The notes below the pieces were generated by a model. The model searched no databases. It was given only the letters and a program-made list of their open reading frames with translations, and was not told where the DNA came from. From Alteriqipengyuania_B sp035481675 (lineage in GTDB: Bacteria > Pseudomonadota > Alphaproteobacteria > Sphingomonadales > Sphingomonadaceae), in the NCBI RefSeq assembly GCF_035481675.1, contig NZ_JAYJJW010000002.1, forward strand, positions 1-64,000: 64,000 nt of DNA. The letters run 5' to 3'. Below, in pieces: positions 9,579-18,437 of this stretch. The position numbers and the translations under genes were made by a program. Positions within the stretch are counted from its first letter, which is position 1. Every line of letters begins with the position of its first letter.

Positions 9579-10598
9579 TCAGTAGCCGTGCAGCCACGAA
9601 CCGGCGGCGCTCAGGCTGACGATCGGGCGGTAATCCCAGTCCTGCGACCCGTCGAGGACCGCGTCGGTCGCATTGTCGAGCATGCGGTAGCCATCGCCGA
9701 TGCGGACCATCAGCACCGCGTGGTCGCGGCCGCGGATCCGGTCGCGGGCGATGGTGAGCACCATGTCCTCGCGCGCGAAGCCGAGGCCTTGCAGCATCTG
9801 CATCTTGAGGATCGCGAAATCTTCGCAGTCGCCCTGGCGCAGCGCCATGGTCAGCGGCGCATCGGCCCAGTAGTCGGCCTTGCCGAATCCGTCCACGTCC
9901 TCGACATAGCGGATGTTGGCATTCACCCAGGCGTTGACCCGGCCCAGCGTCTCTTCCGCGTCGCCGGTGGTTTCGACCAGTCCGCGCACGGTCGATCCGG
10001 CAATGCCGCGACGCGTGGCTGCGGCCCACTTGGCGTCGAACGGCGTCTGGCCGATGCGGATGCGGCGGCTGGCGAGGAGCAGCGGCTCGGCTCCGGTCGG
10101 GGCCGGTGAGGCCGTGTCCGGGAGCGCGACTTCTGTCGGCATTGTGACGATGTCGCGCATGGGCGCGGAATGCGACCGGCCGGCAGTGGCATAGCGGCGC
10201 AGCGAAGCGACCACGCCTGCGTCGGCAAGCGCGGCGACAGGGCAGGCGGCGCCCTCCGCATTCCCTTCCAGCGAGGCGACGTCAGCGGCTCCAGCGGCGG
10301 GAACCACCGGGCTCGGCGTAATCACCGTTTCGGCGGCGGCCTGCTGCTGGCGAATACGCTCCAGCGCGCTCATCGGCTGGTCGAGGATCGCCGCGGCCTT
10401 GGTCTGGCGCGGCGCGGGTGCGGCAACGGCGCTGACGACCGGTCGGCTCGCGGCGCGATTGCACGCACCGACGAATTCGGCGGCAAGGACGCTGTGGCCC
10501 AGGGCCAGCGTGCCGGACGCCGCGGCGGCCTGCGGTATGGCGAGCAGCGACAGGCCCGCTCCGAGCAGCGCAATGCGCGAAAGGTTCTTCGTCGACAT
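9579..10598 (-). CDS. LapG-like periplasmic cysteine protease (BTLCP family)
   Basis: 339 residues from ATG 10598, with a signal peptide (about 1-27). The C-terminal ~150 residues form a bacterial transglutaminase-like cysteine proteinase with a visible triad: Cys258 in GDCEDF, His293 in HAVLM and Asp308 in YRMLDN. LapG enzymes cut giant adhesins off the cell when the c-di-GMP receptor LapD releases them. The gene is convergent with, and 7 bases from, the end of the secretion operon, fitting that role. Odd: about 160 residues of Ala/Pro-rich, low-complexity sequence precede the catalytic domain, making the protein longer than the typical LapG. No LapD gene is visible in the window. Confidence 0.87.
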   Translation of the reverse strand: MSTKNLSRIALLGAGLSLLAIPQAAAASGTLALGHSVLAAEFVGACNRAASRPVVSAVAAPAPRQTKAAAILDQPMSALERIRQQQAAAETVITPSPVVPAAGAADVASLEGNAEGAACPVAALADAGVVASLRRYATAGRSHSAPMRDIVTMPTEVALPDTASPAPTGAEPLLLASRRIRIGQTPFDAKWAAATRRGIAGSTVRGLVETTGDAEETLGRVNAWVNANIRYVEDVDGFGKADYWADAPLTMALRQGDCEDFAILKMQMLQGLGFAREDMVLTIARDRIRGRDHAVLMVRIGDGYRMLDNATDAVLDGSQDWDYRPIVSLSAAGSWLHGY

Positions 10599-10654
10599 GG
10601 GGGCGCTATGGCCCGCGGCCCCATTCGACGCGGTTGGCAAACTAGGTTAACGGT

Positions 10655-10673
10655 GGCGCAAGGAAATTGCGCC
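10655..10673. promoter_or_regulatory. Inverted repeat in the lapG-like / araC-like divergent region
   Basis: A perfect 7-base inverted repeat (GGCGCAA, spacer GGAAA, TTGCGCC) lies in the 186-base divergent region between the LapG-like gene and the AraC-family gene. It may be an operator for one of them or a small hairpin. Only the symmetry is observed; function is a guess. Confidence 0.3.
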
Positions 10674-10784
10674 CGGCGATGTCGCGAACCACCAAACTTG
10701 CCAGCCCCCCGGGGCCGTATGCTATTCGGCATCCAAGGGGCCGCGATATCGTCAGCTATGCCAGGGGGCAGGGCAGCCGTAGCC

Positions 10785-11651
10785 ATGGACAAGCCGAGTT
10801 TCGACACGCGCTTCTTCGCGCTTCCCGAAGAATTCTCCTGCTGCATTACCAGCGTCTACCGGGTCGAAATCCGCTTGCCCGGCGGCCGGGAATTCAGCGA
10901 CGCGCTGCAGCCGGAACTGGCCAACATCCGGATCATGCGCGGTAGCCTTCCGGTCAGCCGGATCGGCGATGGCCCCGTGCTGGCAGGCGCGGATTGCTAC
11001 GTCAGCGGGCCGACCAGCCACCCGGCGCATTTCACCATGGGTTCGGCCCGCCTGTGGGGCATCGGCATCAAGCCCTGCGGCTGGGCGCGCATGGCGCGCG
11101 CTCCGGCGGACGATGCCGCCAACAGGCTGTTCGACGGCCGCGAGCAGCGCATCTTCCCCGGCCTCGGTGCGCTGACCGACGCCATGCTCGACGCGCCGCC
11201 CGACGACGAGCGCGAATTCGGCCTTATCGCGGAATGGCTGGCCTCGCTCGCCAGCGATCCGCCCGATCTGCGCACGGTGAAGGCGGTGCAGCAAGCCCTG
11301 CTCGACCCGGCGATCAAGACGGTCGAGCAGCTGGCCGACGCCAGCGCCACTCACGTGCGTTCGCTGGAGCGTGTGTGCCGCAAGCATTTCGGTTTCCCGC
11401 CCAAGCTGCTGCTGCGGCGGCAGCGGCTGATGCGGGTGCTGGCGGATTACCTCGTCAAGGGCGCAACCTGCTGGACCGAGGTCATGGACCCGCAATATAC
11501 CGACCACGCCCAGTTCACGCGCGAATTCCAGCATTTCATGGGCGTTTCGCCGAGTGAATACGCGCGTTTCGACCTGCCGCTGATGCGCGCCTTCGTGCGC
11601 CAGCGCCTGGCCGATTTCGGATCGCCGGTGCAGGTGCTCGACAAGTCCTGA
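10785..11651 (+). CDS. AraC-family transcriptional regulator
   Basis: 288 residues from ATG 10785. The C-terminal ~100 residues are a double helix-turn-helix AraC domain (VEQLADASATHVRSLER, then the second helix-turn-helix around DHAQFTREFQHFMGVSPSEY). The N-terminal ~170 residues should be the sensory/dimerisation part; I do not recognise its ligand class. In-frame ATGs exist upstream (10759, 10720), so the start is uncertain by up to 22 codons. It is divergent from the LapG-like gene, so it could regulate it, but nothing in the sequence proves that. It converges on nadC, with only 6 bases between the two stop codons. Confidence 0.85.
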   Translation: MDKPSFDTRFFALPEEFSCCITSVYRVEIRLPGGREFSDALQPELANIRIMRGSLPVSRIGDGPVLAGADCYVSGPTSHPAHFTMGSARLWGIGIKPCGWARMARAPADDAANRLFDGREQRIFPGLGALTDAMLDAPPDDEREFGLIAEWLASLASDPPDLRTVKAVQQALLDPAIKTVEQLADASATHVRSLERVCRKHFGFPPKLLLRRQRLMRVLADYLVKGATCWTEVMDPQYTDHAQFTREFQHFMGVSPSEYARFDLPLMRAFVRQRLADFGSPVQVLDKS

Positions 11652-11657
11652 GCGCGG

Positions 11658-12521
11658 TCAGTCCAGCGGGGTGAAATCGAGCCCGATATCGGCGGCCGGC
11701 GCGCTCTGCGTCAGGCGCCCGACGGAGACGTAATCGACCCCGGTCGCGGCCTTGGCAGCGATCGTGTCGAGGTTGATGCCGCCGCTCGCCTCGGTCGGCA
11801 CGCGGCCGGAAACCAGCGCCACTGCTTCGCGCAAGGTCGCGGGATCCATGTTGTCGAGCAGCAGGCGGGTGGCCCCGGCTTCCAGCGCCGGTTCGATCTG
11901 GTCGATCCGGTCGACTTCGCAGATGATGTCGCTCACCCCGGCATCGCGCGCGCGGCGCACCGCTTCGCCCACGCTGCCGGCGACGAGGATGTGGTTGTCC
12001 TTGATCATCGCCGCATCCCACAATCCCATGCGGTGGTTGCTCGCCCCGCCCATCCGCACGGCGTATTTCTCGAGCACGCGCAGGCCCGGTATCGTCTTGC
12101 GGGTGTCGAGCAGGGTGCAATCGGGATTGGCCATCGCATCGACATACTCTCGCACCATCGTCGCAATGCCGGAGAGGTGCTGCACCGTATTGAGCGCGCT
12201 GCGCTCTGCCGTCAGCATGGCGCGGGCGTTGCCTTCGAGCCGCATCAGGTCGGTGCCGCCCGCGACTTGCGCCCCTTCCTCGACCAGGATGTCGATTTGC
12301 ATGTCGGGGTCGAGCTGGCGGAAGAATGCCTCCGCCACCGGCAGGCCGGCCACGGTGATCGGATCGCGGCTGTCCATCACGCCGGAAAACCGCGCGCCTG
12401 CGGGAATGACGCTTTCGGCCGTTACATCCTTCCCGCCGCCTTCGGCCCAGTCGCCAAGGTCCTCGGCCAGCGTGTCGGCAACGAAGGCGTCGAGATCGAA
12501 GCCGGGGAGCGCGAAACCCAT
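11658..12521 (-). CDS. nadC: Nicotinate-nucleotide pyrophosphorylase (quinolinate phosphoribosyltransferase)
   Basis: 287 residues, normal length. Converts quinolinate and PRPP to nicotinate mononucleotide in de novo NAD synthesis. Visible signatures are LLDTRKTIPGLR, GGASNHRMGL, MIKDNHI and the C-terminal ASGGIN / VDYVSVGRLTQS phosphate-binding region. The start ATG (12521) overlaps the stop of the LytTR regulator by one base (TGATG), so it is probably translated as the third gene of a histidine kinase / regulator / nadC transcript. No other NAD biosynthesis gene is adjacent. Confidence 0.95.
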   Translation of the reverse strand: MGFALPGFDLDAFVADTLAEDLGDWAEGGGKDVTAESVIPAGARFSGVMDSRDPITVAGLPVAEAFFRQLDPDMQIDILVEEGAQVAGGTDLMRLEGNARAMLTAERSALNTVQHLSGIATMVREYVDAMANPDCTLLDTRKTIPGLRVLEKYAVRMGGASNHRMGLWDAAMIKDNHILVAGSVGEAVRRARDAGVSDIICEVDRIDQIEPALEAGATRLLLDNMDPATLREAVALVSGRVPTEASGGINLDTIAAKAATGVDYVSVGRLTQSAPAADIGLDFTPLD

Positions 12522-13315
12522 CAGTGCACGAACCGCGCGACCACGTCGCGGTAGCTGCGGCTGACTTTCACTTCGCTGCCGCTGTCGAGCACAAGGAAGC
12601 ATTCGCCGTTGGTGTGCGGCTTCACCTGCCGGACGAGGTCGAGATTGACGATGGTCGAGCGATGGACACGCTGGAAGGTCTTGGGATCGAGCCTGCGTTC
12701 CAGGTCCTTCATCGTCTCGCGCAGGACCAGCGAATTGTCGCCGGTGGAGATGATCATGTAATCGCCCGCTGCCTCGATATGTTCGATGGTGGCGACATCG
12801 ACTCGGAAGATCTGCCCGCGGTCCTTCACGTTGATCAGCTTCTCGTAACGGCTGCCGGTGTCCTCTTCTTCGGCCACGGCTTCGGCCGCGTCGGGGGCCA
12901 CTTCGGCGAGCACTTCGCGCAGCTTGTCGGCATCCTCCGCCGATTTCTTTTCGGCGATGCGCTGGCGAACGCGCTCGATCGTATCGGCCAGCTTGTCCTC
13001 GTCCACCGGCTTCATCAGGTAGTTGACGGCGTTGGCTTCGAAGGCGCGGATCGCATGCTCCTCGAACGCGGTGACGAAGACGAATAGCGGCGGCTCGATC
13101 TCCATCACGCCCTTCACCACCGAGAACCCGTCGAAGCCCGGCATCTGGATGTCGAGGAAGACGAGGTCGGGCTTTTCGGTCTTGATCGCGCGGATCGCCT
13201 CGCGCCCGTTCGCGCAAGTGGCGATGATCTCGATATCCTCGAACGGTTCAAGCCGCAGTTGCAGGCCCTGGATCGCGAGCTTTTCGTCGTCGACGAGGAT
13301 GGTGCGGATGGTCAT
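12521..13315 (-). CDS. LytTR-type response regulator
   Basis: 264 residues. The N-terminal receiver domain (about 1-120) has acidic DDE at the start, phospho-acceptor Asp in LVFLDIQMPG and Lys in YLMKPVD. After a charged linker (about 125-165) comes a LytTR DNA-binding domain (about 165-264) with the typical FQRVHRSTIVNL motif. The ATG overlaps the stop of the kinase gene (ATGA, 13312-13315), so the two form a coupled two-component system. LytTR regulators bind direct repeats upstream of their targets; I could not identify the target here. Confidence 0.93.
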   Translation of the reverse strand: MTIRTILVDDEKLAIQGLQLRLEPFEDIEIIATCANGREAIRAIKTEKPDLVFLDIQMPGFDGFSVVKGVMEIEPPLFVFVTAFEEHAIRAFEANAVNYLMKPVDEDKLADTIERVRQRIAEKKSAEDADKLREVLAEVAPDAAEAVAEEEDTGSRYEKLINVKDRGQIFRVDVATIEHIEAAGDYMIISTGDNSLVLRETMKDLERRLDPKTFQRVHRSTIVNLDLVRQVKPHTNGECFLVLDSGSEVKVSRSYRDVVARFVH

Positions 13316-14529
13316 GTGGCTTGTCCAAGTTGGGGCGGGGTGAGGGGGCGTTCCGCCGGGGATGACGGGGCGGCGATGGCCGGCTTGGTGGCGCGGCCTG
13401 CCTGGCCGGCGGCCTTGTCGGCCTCTTCGGCGATTTCGTACGGCAATTCCAGCGTCACGGTGAATCCGCCGCCCGGCGGGGAAACGATGTCGAAGCGCTG
13501 CTCTTCGCCATAGGCCTGCTGCAGGCGGTCGCGGATATTGGCCAGGCCGACGCCGGTGGAGCGGTCGTCCTCGCCCGTGCTGCCGGGCAGGCTGGCGGGG
13601 TCACGGCCCGGATCGATGCCCGGACCGGTATCGATAACCGAAATCTGCAGCCGGTTGCCCAGCTGGCGGGCGCGAACCTTGATCTCCGCGCCTTCTTCCT
13701 GCGGGGAGACGGCGTATTTGATCGCGTTTTCGACCAGCGGCTGGAGCAGCAGGGACGGCAGGCAGGCCTTTTCCACTTCGGGCGCGATATCGAATTCCGT
13801 CCGCAGCCGTTCGGCAAAGCGCATCCGTTCGATGCCAAGGTAGAGCTTCAGCGTCTCGATTTCCTCCGCCAGCGTTACCGTGCCGCTGGGCTTGTTCACC
13901 AGCGTGTGGCGCAGGAAGGATGACAACTTGGTCACCATCGCGTTGGCGGGTGCGGTTTCCTTGAGCAGGATCAGCGTGGAAATGGAATTGAGCGTGTTGA
14001 ACAGGAAATGCGGGTTCAGCTGGTATCGCAGCATGGCCAGTTGCGCGCTGGTGGCCTGCAGCTCGAGCCGGGCGAGCTGGTCGGCCTGCTCCTCGATCTG
14101 CAGGAAGAAATTGATCGCGTAATACAGTGCCGACCACGCGCCGAGCAGCGTGAGCGGGAAAATGTAGTAGCCGATGAACAGCTGTAGGAACGCGGTCTCC
14201 GTTTCCGTGCGGTACAGGCCGATCACCCACGCCATCACGAAAGCGAACAGGCTGACCGCCAGCAGCAGCACGGCCCCCGATGCGACCCAGGTGACGATCG
14301 GCTTCTGGTCGAGGAGCGTCTTGAACACCACCGCCAGGATCAGGCTGATGGAAAAGCCGGTGATCGCCTCGATCAGCAGGACGACGAAAAACTCGTAATC
14401 CTGTCCGCCGGCCAGCGCGCCGCCCGTGCGCAGCAGGAGCGCGCCCGTCCAGCCCACGAACTGCAGGTTCCAGAACGCACGGCTCTTGTCCCTGAAGAAC
14501 GGCGTGGGGCGGAAAGGCAGGGCAACCAT
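13312..14529 (-). CDS. LytS/YehU-type sensor histidine kinase
   Basis: 405 residues from ATG 14529, chosen over the in-frame GTG at 14541 because a TAGGG ribosome site lies 11 bases upstream of the ATG. Four or five N-terminal transmembrane helices (about 15-150) are followed by a coiled coil and a His_kinase domain with the phospho-acceptor box QLNPHFLFNTLNSIS, then an ATPase domain with LVENAIKYA and DTGPGI. There is no periplasmic sensor domain of note. It pairs with the LytTR regulator immediately downstream. The C-terminal 40 residues are a Pro/Ala-rich tail. Confidence 0.92.
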   Translation of the reverse strand: MVALPFRPTPFFRDKSRAFWNLQFVGWTGALLLRTGGALAGGQDYEFFVVLLIEAITGFSISLILAVVFKTLLDQKPIVTWVASGAVLLLAVSLFAFVMAWVIGLYRTETETAFLQLFIGYYIFPLTLLGAWSALYYAINFFLQIEEQADQLARLELQATSAQLAMLRYQLNPHFLFNTLNSISTLILLKETAPANAMVTKLSSFLRHTLVNKPSGTVTLAEEIETLKLYLGIERMRFAERLRTEFDIAPEVEKACLPSLLLQPLVENAIKYAVSPQEEGAEIKVRARQLGNRLQISVIDTGPGIDPGRDPASLPGSTGEDDRSTGVGLANIRDRLQQAYGEEQRFDIVSPPGGGFTVTLELPYEIAEEADKAAGQAGRATKPAIAAPSSPAERPLTPPQLGQAT

Positions 14530-14650
14530 GATTACGCGCACCCTAGCGCATCGCGGACGGCTTCGTCACATGGGTTTTTGTGCCCCGTTGGCGACCGGGC
14601 GCAGCTCTGATAGGTTTCGTCGTCATCTTGAGTGTCCGGGAGAGCACAGC

Positions 14651-15271
14651 ATGAACGTCGACAACGATACGCTTCACGGCGCGGCAGAGCGGGCGAAATT
14701 CACCGCCATGACCGAAGGCACGCAGGAAGACTGGCAGCTGATCGCGCGCGAGTTCGGCCAGCATGCGCGCCATACGCCGGAACGGGTGCTGGCGCATCTG
14801 CGGTTGCTGGAAGGGGACCACGGCGGCTTTCCCGTCTGCCGGCTGGAACATTCGCTCCAGACCGCGACCCGCGCCCACCGCGACGGGCGGGACGAGGCCT
14901 ACGTCGTCATGGCGCTGCTGCACGACATCGGCGACACGCTGGGCGCCTACAACCACCCGGACATCGCCGCCGCGATCCTAAAGCCCTTCGTGTCGGAGGA
15001 GCTGCACTGGATCTGCCAGAACCACGGCATGTTCCAGGGCTATTACTACTTCCATTACCTGGGCATGGACCGCGACCAGCGCGAGCAGTTCCGCGACCAC
15101 CCCCATTTCGATGCCTGCGCGGAATTCTGCGAAAAATACGACCAGGCCAGCTTCGACCCGGACTACGACAGCCTGCCGCTCGAATTCTTCGAGCCGATGG
15201 TGGAGCGGGTGATGACGAAGCCGCTATCGGGCCCGGTCAAGGACGCGCTGGAGGAACACGCGCCGGCCTGA
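14651..15271 (+). CDS. HD-domain metalloprotein, possible phosphohydrolase or PhnZ/MIOX-like oxygenase
   Basis: 206 residues from ATG 14651. A single HD domain fills the protein: His67 in LEHSLQTA, His91-Asp92 in LLHDIGD, His102 in NHPD and His125 in QNHGMF, with a later DPDYDS. The short single-domain layout and the EHSLQ plus GYYYFHYLG segments resemble HD-fold oxygenases such as PhnZ as much as phosphohydrolases. No phosphonate genes are nearby, so substrate is unknown. It is divergent from the histidine kinase gene and converges on the DsbA-like gene. Confidence 0.75.
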   Translation: MNVDNDTLHGAAERAKFTAMTEGTQEDWQLIAREFGQHARHTPERVLAHLRLLEGDHGGFPVCRLEHSLQTATRAHRDGRDEAYVVMALLHDIGDTLGAYNHPDIAAAILKPFVSEELHWICQNHGMFQGYYYFHYLGMDRDQREQFRDHPHFDACAEFCEKYDQASFDPDYDSLPLEFFEPMVERVMTKPLSGPVKDALEEHAPA

Positions 15272-15278
15272 AGCGCGC

Positions 15279-15995
15279 TTAGCCCGTTTGCTCGGCAATG
15301 GCTTCGGCGAGCTCGCGCTCGCCGACCGCGCCGGCCAGCACCGCATCGCCGACGATCCACGCGGGCGTTCCGTCGAAACCCAGTACGCGGCCGAGCTGCT
15401 GGTTCTGGGCCAGTTCCTGGTCGTACTTGCCCGCAGCAATCGCCTTGTTGGCGGCCTCTATGTCCAGACCGGCCGCATTGGCCGCCGCTTCCACGCCTGC
15501 CTCGTCAGGCGACCCGCCGGCGAACATGGCGTGATGGAAAGCTTCGAACTTGCCCTGTTCGGCAGCCGCGAGCGCCATGCGCGCGGCATGGACGCTGCCT
15601 TCGGACAGGATCGGGAATTCGCGGATCACGACTTTCAGTTCCGGGTCCTTGGCCACCAGCGCTTCGACGTCCTTGGCGCTCTGGCGGCAATAGCCGCAGG
15701 CATAGTCGCTGAATTCGACGAGGACCTTGCTGCCGTTTGGATTGCCGAGCACCGCGCCGCGGTAGGGCGTCATGACGGCTTCACGCACCGGATCGAGCCG
15801 CGCGGCCATTTCCTTCTGCTGCAGGGCCTGCATCGCCTCGGGCAGGATTTCCGGATTGGCGAGCAGGTACGCCTCGAAATCCTTGTCCGCCGGTCCGCCA
15901 AGCGTCGTGGCCGCCCAGCCGCCGCCGAAGCCGGCCACTGCGCCGATTGCCGCCACCGCGGCCAGTTTTGGCCAGATGTTGTTCCTGTCCGTCAT
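15279..15995 (-). CDS. DsbA-family thioredoxin-fold oxidoreductase
   Basis: 238 residues from ATG 15995, preceded by a GGGG ribosome site. An N-terminal transmembrane anchor (about 8-28) places the domain in the periplasm. The DsbA/Com1-like domain (about 75-235) carries the active site CGYC after VEFSDYA and the cis-Pro loop GTPAW. An N-terminal helix segment (about 35-65) matches the oligomerisation arm of ScsC/BdbD-like proteins. The gene starts 13 bases after the M48 protease gene on the same strand, suggesting a joint role in envelope protein quality control. Confidence 0.9.
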   Translation of the reverse strand: MTDRNNIWPKLAAVAAIGAVAGFGGGWAATTLGGPADKDFEAYLLANPEILPEAMQALQQKEMAARLDPVREAVMTPYRGAVLGNPNGSKVLVEFSDYACGYCRQSAKDVEALVAKDPELKVVIREFPILSEGSVHAARMALAAAEQGKFEAFHHAMFAGGSPDEAGVEAAANAAGLDIEAANKAIAAGKYDQELAQNQQLGRVLGFDGTPAWIVGDAVLAGAVGERELAEAIAEQTG

Positions 15996-16008
15996 AGATT
16001 GCCCCGTT

Positions 16009-17361
16009 TCAGCGCCGATCCCGCGCACGTTTTAGCGCGTCGCGCGCCTGGTATTCGATGTCCTGCGCCCTGATCCAGTCGGGCGTGCCGGTGTCCAGCC
16101 CCGCCTGTGCGGCCTGCGCGCTGGTGAGCGCCTCCGGCCATTGCTGGCGCATCGCCTGCTGTTCCGCACTCGCCAGTCGCGCGCGAGGAATATCGCCCTG
16201 AGCCGCATAGATCTGGCCGAGCTGGTACCACGCGAAGGGATTGAGACGGTCCCGCGCGACGGAAGCTTTCAGCACGCGCTCCGCCTCGGCAAAATGCTCC
16301 GCATCCTCCGTCGCAATCAGCGCGTGGCCGAACATCGAGGCGATCAGCGGCTGCGCGCCGGTCAGTTCGGTCGCCCGGCGGAGTGGCGCCAGCGCAGCAT
16401 CCGGCTGGCCGGTTTCCAGAAGCACCTGGCCCTTCAGTTCGAGGAAGAAGGGATCGTCGGGCTCCGCCGCCAGCAACGCGTCGACTTCCCGCAGCGAATC
16501 CGGCGTGCGCGCATCCTTGTGATAGGCGTAGGCGCGGGCATAGCGGGCGGGCACGCTGCCATCGCTGTCGGGATAGGCGCGGAACGTGTCCTGCGGCTTG
16601 GCGAGGAAGCCGTAAAGCTTCGCCTTCGCTCGCACGAAGCGCGCCTGCAACGCGGGATCGGTCGGCACGTCCCACGCCGGATCGGCCCGGTAATCCGCCT
16701 CCAGCCGCGAGATCCGGTCGCCGGAGAGCGGGTGCGTGCGGTAGAATTCGGCCTCGTCCGACTGGTTGCGGTAATAGCGGAATTCCTGGTTCAGCAGTCG
16801 CCCGAAGAATTTAAGCGAACCGCGGCCCGAAATGCCGGCCTTGCTGAGATATTCCACCCCGGCCGCGTCGGCGGAGCTTTCCTGCACGCGGCTGAACGAG
16901 AGGTAATTGCCCATCGCGGCCTGCTGGCCTGCGGCGATGATGCCCATGCCCGCTTCGCCCGCACCGGCCGCCGCGGCAGCGAGGCCGAGCAGGAGGGAGA
17001 GGATGGTGATGTTGCCCGCCGTGCTCGCGCCCTCGGAATGGCGCAGCACATGGCCGCCGGTGATATGGCCCAGCTCGTGCGCGATCACGCCCTGCACTTC
17101 GCCCGCATCCTCGGCCGCGTTGAGCAGGCCGGAATGGATGTAGATCCGCTGCCCGCCAGCGACGAAGGCGTTGATCGACGGGTCGTTGATGAGGACGATG
17201 TCGACGTCTTCCAGCCCGGCCGCTTCGGCAAGCGGGGCGGCCATGTCTTCGAGCAGTGCCTCGGTTTCGGCATCGCGCAGCACGCTTTGCGCCGCGGCCG
17301 GCTGGACGACGAGCGAGAAGACCGCGAAAACCGCGAGAATCCGGGTGATGGGGCGCATCAT
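16009..17361 (-). CDS. M48-family periplasmic metalloprotease with TPR domain (BepA-like)
   Basis: 450 residues with a signal peptide cut near VQPAAAQS (about residue 25). The M48 domain carries the zinc motif HELGH (95-99) and a third ligand Glu in ESSADAAGVEY; a Gly/Ala-rich hydrophobic segment (about 115-140) follows. The C-terminal half is built of TPR-like helices. This two-part layout matches BepA/YfgC, which trims or rescues stalled outer membrane proteins. Two adjacent ATGs (17361, 17358) are possible starts. It is probably co-transcribed with the DsbA-like gene. Confidence 0.9.
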   Translation of the reverse strand: MMRPITRILAVFAVFSLVVQPAAAQSVLRDAETEALLEDMAAPLAEAAGLEDVDIVLINDPSINAFVAGGQRIYIHSGLLNAAEDAGEVQGVIAHELGHITGGHVLRHSEGASTAGNITILSLLLGLAAAAAGAGEAGMGIIAAGQQAAMGNYLSFSRVQESSADAAGVEYLSKAGISGRGSLKFFGRLLNQEFRYYRNQSDEAEFYRTHPLSGDRISRLEADYRADPAWDVPTDPALQARFVRAKAKLYGFLAKPQDTFRAYPDSDGSVPARYARAYAYHKDARTPDSLREVDALLAAEPDDPFFLELKGQVLLETGQPDAALAPLRRATELTGAQPLIASMFGHALIATEDAEHFAEAERVLKASVARDRLNPFAWYQLGQIYAAQGDIPRARLASAEQQAMRQQWPEALTSAQAAQAGLDTGTPDWIRAQDIEYQARDALKRARDRR

Positions 17362-17417
17362 GCTGGCGCAGCTGTAGCCCATCCGGGGCTGAACCGGAAC
17401 TGAAGTGTCGCTGCGGG

Positions 17418-18437
17418 CTATTCGGTCCCGTCCCGCTCGCCCGCCGCGTCCGACGCCGGGCGGGCGTCGGGCATCGCGGGCTGGGCGAAAATCCCGTCGA
17501 GGAAGCTGTATACGCTCGTCTTCACGCGGTCGTCGCGGTCGAACGGGCGACCGAGCGCCATGAGGATGCCGGCGTGGCCCATGCCGTCGAAGCTGATTGC
17601 CTGCGCGGTCCCGCCGGCTTTCGTTATCGCGGCGGCAAGTTCGCTCGAATGGCGCGGGTCGACGGTTTCGTCGTCGCCGCCGGTGGCGAGCAACATCGGC
17701 GGGGCATCGCCGCGCACATAGGTGAAGCTGTCGACCTCTTCCGGCCGCGACCAGCCGCCGAACGCGGCGCGGGTGGAATCGCTGGTGAAGGGGAAGATGT
17801 CGTACGGCCCGGCGAGGCCGACCACAGCGTCGACCGCATTGTCGGGTAGACCCTCGTCGCCCAGCCAGCGCCGGTCGAGCCCGACCTGCACCACGTTATA
17901 GGCGCCGGCGGAATGGCCCATCAGGGCGATCTTTTCCGGGTCGCCGCCATATTGCGCTACGTTGCGATAGGTCCACGCGACGGCGGCAGCGGTATCTTCC
18001 AGCATCGCGGGATATTCGCCGCCGGGCACCAGCCGGTAGCCGGCGACGATTGTGACATAGCCTTGCGCTGCGAGATTGCGCCCGATGAACGCGTAATCGG
18101 CCGGGTCGCCCGCGTTCCAGCCGCCGCCATGGATCCAGACCACCACCGGGCGCAGGCCGTCCGCTTCGCCGGAAGGTTTCCAGACATAGAGGCGCTGGCG
18201 GTCCGCCTCGCCCAACCTGACAGGGCCGGCAGCAAGCGCCGCGTCGCCGGAGGTGAAGATGCCGTCGATCCGGTCGAGCGTTGAGACGGACTGGTTCGCC
18301 ACGGCCCAGCGCCAGATGCCGAACAGGATCGCGGCGATCAACGCTAGCACCACCAGAGCCCAGATCATCGCGCGCCTGCCTTTCGAACGAGTCTTCCCCG
18401 ACGTCTTGCCACCCTGCGCTGCCCCCGTTGCCATCAC
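17418..18437 (-). CDS. Alpha/beta hydrolase (esterase, HSL/carboxylesterase type)
   Basis: 339 residues. A basic N-terminus and one transmembrane helix (about 23-43) anchor the protein in the inner membrane. The catalytic domain shows the oxyanion motif HGGGW (103-107), nucleophile elbow GHSAG (Ser176), a late Asp in DDETVDP and His in GMGHAG. This is a BD-FAE/kynurenine-formamidase-like esterase; substrate unknown. Its ATG overlaps the stop of the App1-type gene (ATGA), hinting at a shared role in lipid or ester turnover. Confidence 0.88.
   Translation of the reverse strand: MMATGAAQGGKTSGKTRSKGRRAMIWALVVLALIAAILFGIWRWAVANQSVSTLDRIDGIFTSGDAALAAGPVRLGEADRQRLYVWKPSGEADGLRPVVVWIHGGGWNAGDPADYAFIGRNLAAQGYVTIVAGYRLVPGGEYPAMLEDTAAAVAWTYRNVAQYGGDPEKIALMGHSAGAYNVVQVGLDRRWLGDEGLPDNAVDAVVGLAGPYDIFPFTSDSTRAAFGGWSRPEEVDSFTYVRGDAPPMLLATGGDDETVDPRHSSELAAAITKAGGTAQAISFDGMGHAGILMALGRPFDRDDRVKTSVYSFLDGIFAQPAMPDARPASDAAGERDGTE

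Noticed and set aside
11536..13217. N-terminally extended versions of nadC
   Set aside because: The extension overlaps the LytTR gene in another frame; NadC homology begins at ATG 12521.
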